Shown: positions 20,966 through 31,560, counted from the first letter of the stretch. The stretch: DNA of 64,000 bases from Nephrocerus scutellatus (GCA_947095585.1 OX352762.1:42084537-42148536); one strand, 5' to 3'. Translations and numbers: made by a program. The notes: generated by a model not told the origin, from the sequence alone.

Positions 20966-21639
20966 TGTAACGAAATACGAAGGTGTGGTTTTGCTTGTTT
21001 ATGCAACGGAACTGGATGTTGTCAAATTCCAACCCGCAATCATCACACAAGGCCACCCCACATGTTGCAGCTCGTCAAACGCTTTGCTGCCCCTCGTTGG
21101 ATACCATTTTTGTAACGAAAATACGAGTCCAGTTGCGGATCCAAGCTGTAGCCGGGGTTATCCGGACTTCAGCAACGAATGGGGTGGTGCGGGGTGCACG
21201 TCTTGCGGAGGCTCAGGCCTAGCTCGCCGAAATAAGTGGGTTCTTGCACCGCCATTAGTTGCCATATTCCTCATAAAAAAAAATTACGAGCACAGTTGTA
21301 GAGGGGAACAGGAGAGAAGAAGCCATTTGCTCCACCCTTCATCGGGTAACGCTCCTAAGGGGTGCCTTTTTGGGAAAAAGGGAAGAATGCCCCGATGTTA
21401 AACTCTACGCTATTAAAGCATCCTTCGGTACGATCAAACCATACAAAAAAAACGCTAGCTTGTCACGGTTTGATCAACAAATAACTGTTTTTCTTTTTAT
21501 TACATTCTCTGGGTAGGGTTATCTATGGAGGGTAAAGATATACTCATAAGATATAGTTGTGAAGTCAGGCGATTTATATTTAAATAAAAGTAATAAGATA
21601 TATTAAAAAAAATTAAAAATGAAAATAAGAAACAATTGA
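20966..21639 (-). repeat. 5' LTR region of gypsy element 2
   Basis: The first 164 bp match the 3' LTR fragment at 15567-15730; the remainder has no partner in the window. A second, degenerate primer-site-like sequence is embedded near 21089-21127. Plus-strand open frames here (for example 20820-21401) read through LTR and leader and are not genes. The outer end of the LTR is not visible. Confidence 0.6.
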
Positions 21640-22146
21640 ACCATATTAATAAAAAAAATTTCGTTTGAATTGAAATAACATTTAAATAAAAGTAAGTATT
21701 AATCGCTTTTATAATCGAGCAATATTAATCAAAAATTTTTATTGTTTGCATTGAATAATCATTTAAGTAAAGTTAAGCACCTTTTATATTAATCGATTTC
21801 ATAATCGAACAACTTAAATCAAAACATTTTATCGAATGTATTGAATAAACACATAAGTAAAGGTAAATAATTTTTATATTAATAGAATTCATAATCGAAC
21901 AATATTAATCAAAAAAATTTTATCGTTTGCACTGAATAAACATTTAAGTAAAAGTAAGTATTAATCGATTTTATAATCGAACAATATTAATCAAAAACTA
22001 TCGAGTGTATCGAATTAACATTTAAGTTAAAGTAAGTATTAATCGATTTTACAATCGAACAATATTAATCAAAAAAAAATTTTCATCGAGTGTATTGTAT
22101 TGAATAAACAAGTAAGTAAAGGTAAGTAATTTTTATATTAATCGAT
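21640..22146. repeat. AT-rich minisatellite with AATCGATT...AATCGA palindromes
   Basis: About six units of 78-99 bp (core starts at 21701, 21791, 21881, 21963, 22041, about 22140). Each has AATCGATTTTATAATCGAAC, then AATATTAATCAAAAA, TTTATCG and TTGAATAAACATTTAAGTAA. The roo-like element inserted here, and the other half continues at 28157. Confidence 0.85.
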
Positions 22147-22503
22147 CGAAGATATTAATTCATACAAAATTACAAACTATCTAACAATATCTAATGCTAA
22201 CATGACAATAATTTCTTATCTCTAACACGTACAATATGAAAAATGCAGAATTGCATTTGCATGTGAATATGCTGCATTGCATATTCACATTAGTAATATC
22301 GTTATATTAAGGTAAAGAACAAATATGTGCACAAACAAAATATCTAGTAACAAATTTCAAGGTGAATATGTGTGGGAATATGCTGAATTGCATATTTACA
22401 GTGATAAACATAATTTGTTGTACACCCTACGTTTGGCAGCTTTGGGTTTCTGCATTTTATCACCTACGGTAGGTACCTTTGGTCTTTACTATGTTCCCGA
22501 ACA
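22147..22503 (-). repeat. 3' LTR of roo-like element, truncated
   Basis: Matches the 5' LTR, but its outer (U5) part before CGAAGATATTAATTC is missing, 62 bases after ATTAATTC are deleted, and the mariner insertion is absent. Sequence on the env side begins GGGGGA on the minus strand, a short polypurine tract. Confidence 0.8.
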
Positions 22504-22718
22504 TCCCCCGGGGCGGCTATGAAGCGACGTGGCAAGGGAACCATGGTGGGGTGTTGTTCTGATGAGGGTGTCTTCTTCTTCTTGCAATAGTAGGCAATGG
22601 CAATTCCGATAGCTGTAGCAATGATCCCATATAGGACCACGTAGTGATGAACCTCGTGGAAGTTCATCTGTTTCCCTATATTGTGTTCTGAAGTCCGTTT
22701 GAATGTTGTTAAATTCAT
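22464..22718 (-). pseudogene. Env-like transmembrane tail of roo-like element
   Basis: A frame different from the long one at 22489-23853. It encodes VVLYGIIATAIGIAIAYYC followed by KKKK, a classic membrane anchor with a basic cytoplasmic stop-transfer, then a short tail that runs into the LTR. The frame change relative to the upstream env part lies near 22665, which disconnects the anchor from the ectodomain remnant. Confidence 0.65.
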
Positions 22719-23853
22719 TACGCGTCACCATCCTGTGGGTATAGTTATGGCGAGTTTCATTTTCGGATTGAAAAATTAAGCTACTCAGATTCATTGTGGG
22801 TTGATAAAAGGCTTCCATTCTTGTGTTGAAGTTTTCGATGGAGTGTATAGTTATCATTCCATCCGTGATTGTACACGCCTTGTGCACTGTTATCGCTCCA
22901 GTTTCGCTTATAGTTGTGGTTGCCACTTCCTTGTTACAGATGATGTTTATCGTGTGCTCTTTTTGGGAGATAAAAATCCATGTACTCGGGTCGTGTGTAG
23001 GAATCCACATGTTTTTTGGTTGTGTAAAACGTATATCACAAGTTTCTGCTCCTTTGTTCATGATTAATGCAATCTCGCAAGGTGTGGGGTTTATTAGAGT
23101 GTTATGAATTACGTTGTCTATCATACAGAGGTATTCAGCAGGCTTAATGGACTTGCAGATGGAGAGCTCGCCTTCAGACATTTGGTAGTATGATTCCCTA
23201 TTTAAACTCATCAGTAATAATTCACTTGATGGTTGTAGGTATGCGTACATGTTCTTGTGCTTGGTTGGGATGGCGATCGGTTTGATGACTTGATATACTT
23301 TGTTGTTCAGTAAGGGTATCTTGAGTTCAAACATTAATGTATTTTTTGTCTGTCCAACCTTGGCTGTCATCAGTTGGTACATCGATATCATGTTGTTTTC
23401 TCCATATATGGTAGCGTCAGCTGGGATGAATTCGTAACTCGGCTTGATGTTAAAGTTGATTCGCTGATCGGAAACGCCAGCTTTAGCTCCTCCTATTCCT
23501 TTATACTCAACGTAAGTTTTTTGGCTTTGAATGTTTAGTTTTTTCGCCGCGTTGTAAGTTATGAACGATGCTTGGGATCCTGGGTCAATCAATACTCTGA
23601 GCAATTCTGGATAAGAGCCATTTGTTGGAACCTTTACTAAGGCTGTGCTCAAGATTACTTGCGCTGTTGTAGATGTATTATTTACCATATGTGTCTCCAC
23701 CACTGGTGTTGTTCTTTGTGTTGATGGATGCCGTGCCTTTGGTAAATTGTTCTGCTGAGCTACAGTTGTATTTTTGGTGACGCCTTCTTTTGTGTAGAGA
23801 AGGGTATGGTGTTTGCCCTTGCACACTAAACACGTGCTTTTAAAAAAACACAT
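22489..23853 (-). pseudogene. Fused protease and env-like remnant of roo-like element
   Basis: 454 codons. It starts with a zinc-knuckle half (CLVCKGKHHTLLY), then a Pao-type aspartic protease with LIDPGSQASFI near residue 88. About 110 codons later the sequence changes to a Cys-containing stretch (CEIALIMNKGAETC, WIPTHDPSTWIF) that resembles the C-terminal ectodomain of insect retroelement envelope proteins. RT, RNase H, integrase and most of env, several kilobases in a normal element, have been removed in frame, so the two parts now read as one chimera. The frame turns wrong near the membrane anchor. It is a decayed copy with no expected function. Confidence 0.7.
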
Positions 23854-24114
23854 TTTTGAAAATTTGTGAGTGCCTAAACATACTCAACATAGGTTCATCA
23901 TGGTACAGATCCTGTCGCGTTCGATCGTTGACATTTGCAAAAATGATTTGCACGTGTTGATGTTGTGTGATCCTTTACAATTTATGCATCTGTTTGTTGT
24001 TGCTGCTAATGTCGTTATGGCCCTTTGGGGTTGTGGTCGACTGCTTGTTGGTTGATGTCGGTTGCTTTTTTTCCGATTACGTCTAGTGATTGGAACAGCA
24101 AAAATTTATGTAGA
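23854..24114 (-). pseudogene. gag: Gag nucleocapsid of roo-like element
   Basis: The minus strand encodes CINCKGSHNINTC, a CCHC-type knuckle, followed downstream by the CLVCKGKHH motif of the next frame. A stop and frame change occur between the two knuckles near 23890. It joins the duplicated gag copy at 24115. Confidence 0.6.
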
Positions 24115-24756
24115 TGTTGATTCTCTTTGGGATCGTCTAAAGTTGTCTCATAAATTCTGATGGTCTCACTGTCTAATTTTTTTTGCAAAATGTGAATTTT
24201 TCTTCATTTTTTAGTATGTTGTTGATGTTATGAATGGCTTCACTTGTGGTGTCGTGCATTGTTCTGATTCCTACACTGCTTTCCGTTAGCAAGTTTGGTT
24301 GATTAATCAGCTGGTTGAAATATGCTGCTGCCATCACTCTGTTGTTGTTGTAGCGATTATTCAATATCTCCCAAGCTATAGAATAATTTTCTGCTGTTGA
24401 TTCAAGATGGCTTATTATTTTAGCAGCTGAACCTCCTAAGTGACCTTTTAAGTAGTTGATTCTATGAGTGCCTGTAATTGTCTTGTTCTTATGCACTAGT
24501 TTTTCAAAGATGTCTGAGAAACCTTTCCATTTCATGATGTCACCATAGAAATGTGGAATTTCTATGTTTGGTAATCGGACTTCCACTGTGTTGTTGTTTG
24601 TTTGATAATGACTGTCATTCTCCATCTCAATTGTGATTTTTACCACAATGTCATCATGTTCTTGTCTTATGTTGTTGTATTACTGTTCCATGAAGTATTT
24701 TAAATTCGTCTCATCTTCGTCTGAAGCTTCTAAATGTATCTTCTCGTCGAGGTCCA
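24115..24756 (-). pseudogene. gag: Gag fragment of roo-like element, first duplicate
   Basis: Copy of 25694-26358 with a 16-base deletion near 24196 that shifts the frame. It contains the DUF1759-type part (VRLPNIEIPHFYGDIMKWKG, INYLKGHLGGSAAKIISHL). It breaks off at 24756, where minisatellite follows; 1.83 kb with gag start, leader and LTR was lost in this copy. Confidence 0.8.
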
Positions 24757-25692
24757 TTTCATCGAATGTGTTGAATAAACATTTAAGTAAAGGTAAGTAA
24801 TTTTTATATTAATCGATTTTGTAATCGAACAATATTAATCAAAAGATTTTTATCGTTTGTATTGAATAAACATTTAAAGAAAGTATTAATCGATTTTGTA
24901 ATCGAACAATATTAATCAAAAAATTTTTATCGTTTGAATTGAATAAACACTTAAGCAAAAGTAAGTATTAATCGATTTTGCAATCGAACAATATTAATCA
25001 AAAGATTTTTATCGTTTGTATTGAATAAACACTTAAGCAAAAGTAAGTGTTCATCTTTCTTCCCTTCTTATTCTTTCACAAGTGTACTAAATTGGCCTCA
25101 GGTTTAGGTAATTTTCAACCAAAAGCTGACCGACCCATGGGAACAAATAAAAGATGTCATAGGTATACAATAAGAAAAAAACTTAATTTGTTCTTTGCTT
25201 AGTGGAACATATGTGTATTATAATAGAAAGAAAGTCAAAACAACTTACGAAATACAAATCCTCCTCCTCGACACCGAGAAAAAAAAAGAAGAAGAAAAGA
25301 ATACCATGCTCACTCTCTTTCATCTATTATGATACTTAGCAATCACATTTTTTTTTTTTTTAACAAAATAAAACAATCGCATAAACTATACTTTTAGGTA
25401 TCTCATAACCACTCTACTGGAAATATAACATTTATATATATAACTACTCCTTGTCTACGTGTTTATTCTAGGCCCTGGAAACAGGCGTATCTTGGTTCGT
25501 TCCCCAGGCATCCTGACGAGCCGAGGCGCTGCTGTATGAGAAAAAACTTCCTGCCTCCTTTGTAGCGAAGTTTTATAGCTGGGGTATGCTCAGCGATTTC
25601 CAGGGGTTCGTTACAGAAAAATTTAAAACCAAGACCAACTTGGTTTCCTTTTGGAATTTTATTTAACTTATGATTTTACAATGTCTTAGCTC
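24756..25692. repeat. Duplicated minisatellite and LTR-side flank, first copy
   Basis: Matches 28189-29129. The first 300 bp are minisatellite units, then about 630 bp of unassigned AT-rich sequence with an A/G-rich tract (25281-25301) and a T run near 25350. An inverted pair CCCTGGAAA/TTTCCAGGG flanks about 120 bp near its right end. Confidence 0.85.
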
Positions 25693-25693
25693 G

Positions 25694-26876
25694 TTATGTA
25701 GATGTTGATTCTCTTTGGGATCGTCTAAAGTTGTCTCATAAATTCTGATGGTCTCACTGTCTAATTTTTTTTGCAAAATGTGAATGATTAAGGCATCGAA
25801 TTTTTCTTCATTTTTTAGTATGTTGTTGATGTTATGAATGGCTTCACTTGTGGTGTCGTGCATTGTTCTGATTCCTACACTGCTTTCCGTTAGCAAGTTT
25901 GGTTGATTAATCAGCTGGTTGAAATATGCTGCTGCCATCACTCTGTTGTTGTTGTAGCGATTATTCAATATCTCCCAAGCTATAGAATAATTTTCTGCTG
26001 TTGATTCAAGATGGCTTATTATTTTAGCAGCTGAACCTCCTAAGTGACCTTTTAAGTAGTTGATTCTATGAGTGTCTGTAATTGTCTTGTTCTTATGCAC
26101 TAGTTTTTCAAAGATGTCTGAGAAACCTTTCCATTTCATGATGTCACCATAGAAATGTGGAATTTCTATGTTTGGTAATCGGACTTCCACTGTGTTGTTG
26201 TTTGTTTGATAATGACTGTCATTCTCCATCTCAATTGTGATTTTTACCACAATGTCATCATGTTCTTGTCTTATGTTGTTGTATTACTGTTCCATGAAGT
26301 ATTTTAAATTCGTCTCATCTTCGTCTGAAGCTTCTAAATGTATCTTCTCGTCGAGGTCCGTGATCTGCTCCATCACCCTTTCAATGTGTTTCAAGGCGAG
26401 CTTCAATGCTTGCTTCGGTTTATTTTCTTGCAAGGCGTCTTCCGCTGTTCTTATTTCCCTATTCAGAGTTCTCATTTTAATTGTCTGCTGTTTTATTGTT
26501 GTTGTTGTTGTTGTTGTATCTTCTTCGTGGCTGTCGGCTCGTTGTCGTCTATTGGTGGCTCATGGTTTAGAAGTGTCCGCATCTCATCAATTACGAGGTT
26601 GTAAATCTCCGCAATCTCCTTTCTGGTTGTTGTATATGGATGATGTTGGTCTAACGATGGTTTCTTGTTTCGGATGATATCATCAGTGGTGATGAATTCT
26701 TTGTAGAGATTCTTCAATGCCGCTATTTTCTTCTCCAGATATGATTTTGTTTTTCGGGTAGCACTATCTTTGTAATAATTCGTTTTAAATTGAGTTATCT
26801 TTTCGGTTGTTACCTCTTGTTTTGTTAGAAGCGCTTCCATGTTGTTATGTTGTCTTCTGGTTGGTGGCTCAGACAT
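25694..26876 (-). pseudogene. gag: Gag of roo-like element, second duplicate with N-terminus
   Basis: Starts with ATG at 26876 (MSEPPTRRQHNNMEALLTKQ), a helical Lys/Glu-rich domain, then a polyglutamine run encoded by CAA repeats at 26499-26518. The frame changes just after that run, a likely repeat-length slip, and a stop at 26284-26286 precedes the DUF1759-type domain (26250-25694). The duplication boundary at 25693 cuts it off before the knuckles. The full-length ancestor would make the particle shell. Confidence 0.8.
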
Positions 26877-27063
26877 ATGCTTGATGCTTGTTCCAGCCGT
26901 AGTTTGTTGGGGACACGGTAACTTCTAGGTGCCGGTTCCTGGTTGGCTTGGAAGCACTGATGAACAGGATGGTTTTCAGTCACCTTTGTGTGCTAGTTGA
27001 CTGTACGTTATTGGTTTTATTTGAATGATGGCTCTGTAACTTCTAGTGGTTGATGGCTGGAGT

Positions 27064-27222
27064 TGTAAATTCCAGTTTCCGTTGGTAGGTGGATCTGCGT
27101 CTTCTGGGTTTTAAATTCCAGTTTCCGTTGGTAGGTGGATCTGCGTCTACTTGGTTGTAAATTCCAGTTTCCGTTGGTAGGTGGATCTGCGTCTACTTGG
27201 TTGTAAATTCCAGTATTTGAAT
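27064..27222. repeat. 46-bp tandem repeat in roo-like leader
   Basis: Three and a half units with starts at 27071, 27117, 27163 and 27209, each containing TCCAGTTTCCGTTGGTAGG and GGATCTGCGTCT. It sits in the leader between primer site and gag, where Drosophila roo is also known to carry short tandem repeats. Confidence 0.85.
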
Positions 27223-27278
27223 GTTGGTATTTACCAGTGGAGTTGTAAATTCCGTTGTTGGTTGCCAGTTTACTAGTT

Positions 27279-27293
27279 GGCTTCGAAGGACCA
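27279..27293 (-). promoter_or_regulatory. Primer binding site of roo-like element
   Basis: The plus strand reads GGCTTCGAAGGACCA, ending in CCA one base before the LTR edge TGTTCAGCC. It looks like the 3' end of a tRNA; I cannot name the tRNA with certainty. Confidence 0.65.
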
Positions 27294-27294
27294 A

Positions 27295-28156
27295 TGTTCA
27301 GCCTAGGAAATACTTTTCCTTAAAATACTATTATATCTTCCGCTTGCCGTGGGTCGGGGCTTGACGAAGATATTAATTCGGCGATAGCTTTTTTTGAACT
27401 ATATTTTATTGGACTAAAAGAAGGGTTTATATACAAAATTACAAACTATCTAACAATATCTAATGCTAACATGACAATAATTTCTTATCTCTAACACGTA
27501 CAATATGAAAAATGCAGAATTGCATTTGCATGTGAATATGCTGCATTGCATATTCACATTAGTAAGCACTTTCAATAAGAGCACTTCAACTTTTTTTTTG
27601 AATAAAACACAAACTGTTCGACTGCGATGTTTTCAACACTTCGAGCACTTCTTGCTCTCGAGGGCACCGGAACATTATGTAGCGAAAACGTAGACTCAAA
27701 TTTTGCCACTATACGGTCGATTGTCGAACGGGCTGGCTTGTTAAATGGACCGTAAAATGGCCGCAATGCTCTTAAAGTAGCGGCAACAGAACGATTATTT
27801 TGATAAAAAATTTGCACGATTTGCAATGCTGTTCACATGTGCAGCGTAGAAATGTATACTAATGAAGTTTCCAAATGACAAAAGAACAATAAAAAATATG
27901 GCGTCGTTCGCCGTCCCTATCGAAGAAAAGTTGAAGCGCCCCTGTTGAAACACCCGATATTAAGGTAAAGAACAAATATGTGCACAAACAAAATATCTAG
28001 TAACAAATTTCAAGGTGAATATGTGTGGGAATATGCTGAATTGCATATTTACAGTGATACACATAATTTGTTGTACACCCTACGTTTGGCAGCTTTGGGT
28101 TTCTGCATTTTATCACCTACGGTAGGTACCTTTGGTCTTCACTATGTTCCCGAACA
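27295..28156 (-). repeat. 5' LTR of roo-like element
   Basis: TG...CA ends on the minus strand. It matches the 3' LTR over CGAAGATATTAATTC, 27427-27566 and 27958-28156, and carries an extra insertion of mariner type at 27567-27957. Confidence 0.85.
27567..27957 (-). mobile_element. Short Tc1/mariner-type element nested in the LTR
   Basis: About 390 bp with related ends (GCACTTCAACTTTT on the left, AAAAGTTGAAGCGCCCC then GTTGAAACACC on the right). It encodes the N-terminal 60 residues of the same transposase as at 39320-39739 (SVAATLRALRPFYGPFNKPA), then breaks off into A-rich sequence. It is an internally deleted, non-autonomous form. Confidence 0.75.
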
Positions 28157-28490
28157 CGATTTTGTAATCGAACAATTTTAAACAAAACATTTCATCGAAT
28201 GTGTTGAATAAACATTTAAGTAAAGGTAAGTAATTTTTATATTAATCGATTTTGTAATCGAACAATATTAATCAAAAGATTTTTATCGTTTGTATTGAAT
28301 AAACATTTAAGCAAAAGTAAGTATTAATCGATTTTGTAATCGAACAATATTAATCAAAAAATTTTTATCGTTTGAATTGAATAAACACTTAAGCAAAAGT
28401 AAGTATTAATCGATTTTGCAATCGAACAATATTAATCAAAAGATTTTTATCGTTTGTATTGAATAAACACTTAAGCAAAAGTAAGTGTTC
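28157..28490. repeat. AT-rich minisatellite, right half
   Basis: Three to four units of the 21640-22146 family, directly after the LTR. The first units right of the LTR continue the array interrupted by the roo-like insertion. Confidence 0.85.
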
Positions 28491-29129
28491 ATCTTTCTTC
28501 CCTTCTTATTCTTTCACAAGTGTACTAAATTGGCCTCAGGTTTAGGTAATTTTCAACCAAAAGCTGACCGACCCATGGGAACAAATAAAAGATGTCATAG
28601 GTATACAATAAGAAAAAAACTTAATTTGTTCTTTGCTTAGTGGAACATATGTGTATTATAATAGAAAGAAAGTCAAAACAACTTACGAAATACAAATCCT
28701 CCTCCTCGACACCGAGAAAAAAAAAGAAGAAGAAAAGAATACCATGCTCACTCTCTTTCATCTATTATGATACTTAGCAATCACATTTTTTTTTTTTGAA
28801 CAAAATAAAACAATCGCATAAACTATACTTTTAGGTATCTCATAACCACTCTACTGGAAATATAACATTTATATATAAATATAACTACTCCTTGTCTACG
28901 TGTTTATTCTAGGCCCTGGAAACAGGCGTATCTTGGTTCGTTCCCCAGGCATCCTGACGAGCCGAGGCGCTGCTGTATGAGAAAAAACTTCCTGCCTCCT
29001 TTGTAGCGAAGTTTTATAGCTGGGGTATGCTCAGCGATTTCCAGGGGTTCGTTACAGAAAAATTTAAAACTTGGTCTTGGTTTCCTTTTGGAATTTTATT
29101 TAACTTATGATTTTACAATGTCTTAGCTC
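28491..29129. other. Unassigned flank, second duplicate copy
   Basis: Counterpart of 25056-25692. No coding sequence seen. Possibly the distal LTR of gypsy element 2. Confidence 0.35.
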
Positions 29130-29254
29130 ACTATTTTACTCGGGGTTTTACAATATTTAAGTTTACTTTTTATTTGTGAAGTCGACGTCCCGACATCGTA
29201 AGGTGCATTCGTTGGTGTGTGAGTCGTATCACTAAGTATAGCTAACCAAGTTAG

Positions 29255-29900
29255 ACATGGAGAGATAAAATCTCTGCCACCTCTGACAATAGTTTGCAAA
29301 TAAATAACGATAATAGCATATAACCCCTTACCACGGGAGGGGGGAAGCTATATGCTATATATATACTATGATAATAGTCTCACAACCCCTTACCGCGGGT
29401 GGGGGAAAGCTGTGAGCTATGTCTAGACTAATGTTCTTGTAAGTGAAATATCTATCCAAATCAGAACTGGAGAGATAAAATCTCTGCTCCCTATGAGCGG
29501 AATAACAACAGCTTGCGGCGTAAGTCGTGTAAGATCAGATCTATAATACGTAGCTAAACCAAATTACAATTGGAGAGATAAAATCTCTGCCCCCTATGAG
29601 CGAAATGGCGATAGCTTGCAACGTAAGTCGTGAGCCTATTATATATCTATTGTGCGTAACTAGACCAAATTACAACCGGAGAGATAAAATCTCTGCCCCC
29701 TATGAGTGAAATGATAATAGTTTGCAACCCCTTACCACGGGTGGGGGGAAGTTACAAACTGTATACAACCTTTGCTAGCAAATAATGATAATAGCATATA
29801 ACCCCTTAACACCGGTGAGGGGAAGCTATATGCTATATATATACTATGATAATAGGCTCACAACCCCTTACCGCGGGTGGGGGGAAGCTGTGAGCTATAT
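29255..29900. repeat. Array of short and GC-core hairpins
   Basis: Two hairpin types alternate. Four copies of AGAGATAAAATCTCT (29261-29275, 29471-29485, 29574-29588, 29680-29694) form a 6-bp stem with a 3-base loop. Five longer hairpins (29315-29356, 29379-29416, 29720-29759, 29793-29834, 29856-29895) share the core CCCCTTACC...GGGGGAAG, while their arms are AGCATATA/TATATGCT, CTCACA/TGTGAG or GTTTG/CAAAC, each arm matched to its partner. I know no element with this design. It may be the leader of an LTR element whose promoter lies near 30015. Confidence 0.75.
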
Positions 29901-30004
29901 ATAACTAAGAATAAAAATAAACTAAGAATAAACTAAGAATAATAAGACTTATCAGTGGTGCACCCTGCGACGTTTCACGAACGACTCGCTGTTGATCGAT
30001 CAGC

Positions 30005-30030
30005 CGCCTCCTTTTATACTTGAACTAACG
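30005..30030 (-). promoter_or_regulatory. Possible minus-strand TATA promoter
   Basis: The minus strand reads TATAAAAGGAGGCGG at about 30005-30019. Transcription would start some 30 bases on and run left through the hairpin array. It fits an LTR promoter, but there is no second LTR copy to prove it. Confidence 0.35.
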
Positions 30031-31080
30031 GTTCATTTGGTCCGGCATGCGTATAGTAATCTTCCGTGTTTGTACATTGTCCCTGTTTGTGCGTGCGCCA
30101 TGCGTATACCGTGTGTGTGATGTATGTTTACCGTTGTCCGCATGCTGAGCCCAATGACCGTGTTGTTGTTGTAGTACATAGTTCTTGTAAGTAATTACAT
30201 TTATGTATGATTTCACTTTGAAACTCGGTGGCAATACACTTGTGTAAATATTTAATTCACACAGCGTATTGCCATGAGTGCTGCTATGTAATTGTCGGTG
30301 CAGTGCTATTAAAGCAAAGCCCGTTACAATTGTTCTTAGCTTACAGGGTGCTTATTTTAAAGTGAGTAAAATATTTTGTATGCAAGAAAGTATACCAAAT
30401 ACATTTTATATTGTAATTCATTTATTTTATGTTTCATGTTTAACAATATTTCAATATGTAATTCAATAGTATTTACAAAAAAGAAAGAGTTTTAGCGAAC
30501 CCTGGACCGCTGAGCTGGTTACGTTTTATGGGGGATTTTGTGTGGGTCCAAAATCGTCCTTACACCTTTTCCAGCGTGGGGGGTGTAACATAAAATTTTT
30601 CCCCTTTTTTTTCGACGAATGGCGGTGAGAATCGTAGGTATGAGTATTGGTGCTATTTGTCTGTTCCAAGACTCTACTTTCTTTCAAAGGGAATTGTCTA
30701 AGACAATGTCCGCACTTTCACATGTAAGTGAGTATCATTTATCGAATGGTTGGGTAATGATGCTGAGAAAAAAAAACTCATCTCATGCGGATCACTTTCG
30801 TCCCGCAAACCAAAATTCAATTTTTTTTGCACAATATTAACCGCTTTGTTTCTTTAACACACAGAACAAAATTGATTGGTCTAGGACCACCACAGTCTTC
30901 GTGTTATGTTGGTTCACGCAACCAAAATTCAATTCATTAGACCAAGTTTAACCGTGGCATATTTTTTTTTCACGCAATAACCAAAAAGTTCTTTTTTTAT
31001 CTTTTACAGAAAATACTTATTATACGCGTTGTTCTATCACGTTACAACAAAAACTCAAAGAAGGTATGTATGTATTTAAT
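30031..31080. other. Unassigned stretch, possible old gypsy leader edge
   Basis: No gene recognised; open frames of 60-75 codons look random. Around 30525-30600 the minus strand resembles the primer-site and leader edge of element 2 (TTTTATGTTACA, CCCACGCTGG, then GGACCCACACAAAATC), suggesting a very degraded third gypsy relative. Confidence 0.3.
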
Positions 31081-31560
31081 TACTGAGCCGACAGACCTTA
31101 ATGCAGCAGGGAATCGAATGCCGACCGGCACTCAGCGCTGTTTTCTATCGACTGCCCAGTGACGAACTTTTTCTCTTGCTGGTCTACCACGCTAAACAAA
31201 ATGGAAAGATCAGCCGACAGAGAACGCGTTCAATCAAGGCTAGTAGGCAGAACGTGAGCGCAATACATCGCATGTTTTTGCGGTGCAATTCCCGCCTTGG
31301 AATTTTCACTAACCAACGGGCATGGGTAACATGCAATGGCTATTGCATGCGTAGTTATTCGTGTTTTTAGTTATTTTTTTTCTTTTGGTGTTACATGGAA
31401 TATGTATCACATGTTTTTGCGGCGCAATTCCTGCATTGGAATTTTTGGTAACCAACGGAATGTGTAACCTAGTCGTTCGCACATTCTGTTGGAGTTATTA
31501 TTTTCAAAATCATGGTTCATAGGGTGGCACCTGACAATGTCGCCACTACAATTGTTATCC
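31081..31560. repeat. Two direct repeats about 140 bp apart
   Basis: CATGTTTTTGCGGTGCAATTC (one base shorter when compared strictly) and following bases at about 31270-31320 recur at 31411-31460 with CGGCGCAATTCCTGC and AACCAACGG. Unknown source, probably the 3' side or leader of a decayed transposon. Confidence 0.5.

Larger units (their letters stand above)
15567..21129 (-). mobile_element. Gypsy-type LTR retrotransposon, element 2 (defective)
   Basis: Minus-strand relative of element 1 with the same order: tRNA-Lys primer site, long leader, RING-bearing gag, protease-RT-RNase H-integrase. LTR pieces are found on both sides. The RT core is deleted near 16886, the integrase is broken and truncated, and gag is split by several lesions. 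Protein similarity to element 1 is clear in all domains but far from identical, so the two are separate families or old relatives. Confidence 0.85.
22147..28156 (-). mobile_element. roo-like Bel/Pao LTR retrotransposon, rearranged
   Basis: Minus-strand element: 5' LTR 27295-28156, primer site 27279-27293, leader with 46-bp repeats, gag, zinc knuckles, protease, an env-like remnant, and 3' LTR 22147-22503. The LTR starts TGTTCGGGAACATAG and ends GGCTGAACA on the minus strand. RT, RNase H and integrase are missing. A tandem duplication (24115-25692 and 25694-29129) splits gag over two partial copies and carries flanking minisatellite into the middle of the element. It lies inside the LTR-side minisatellite of gypsy element 2. 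Confidence 0.85.

Noticed and set aside
20820..21401. Plus-strand open frame of 193 codons
   Set aside because: It reads through leader, primer site and LTR of a minus-strand element, including the tRNA-derived sequence, so it is chance.
26237..26677. Plus-strand frame rich in Cys, Ser and Val
   Set aside because: It is the antisense of the roo-like gag; the hydrophobic run is the reverse reading of the CAA repeat.
30278..30469. Small plus-strand gene
   Set aside because: 63 codons, no motif, AT-rich surroundings, no similar copy in the window.
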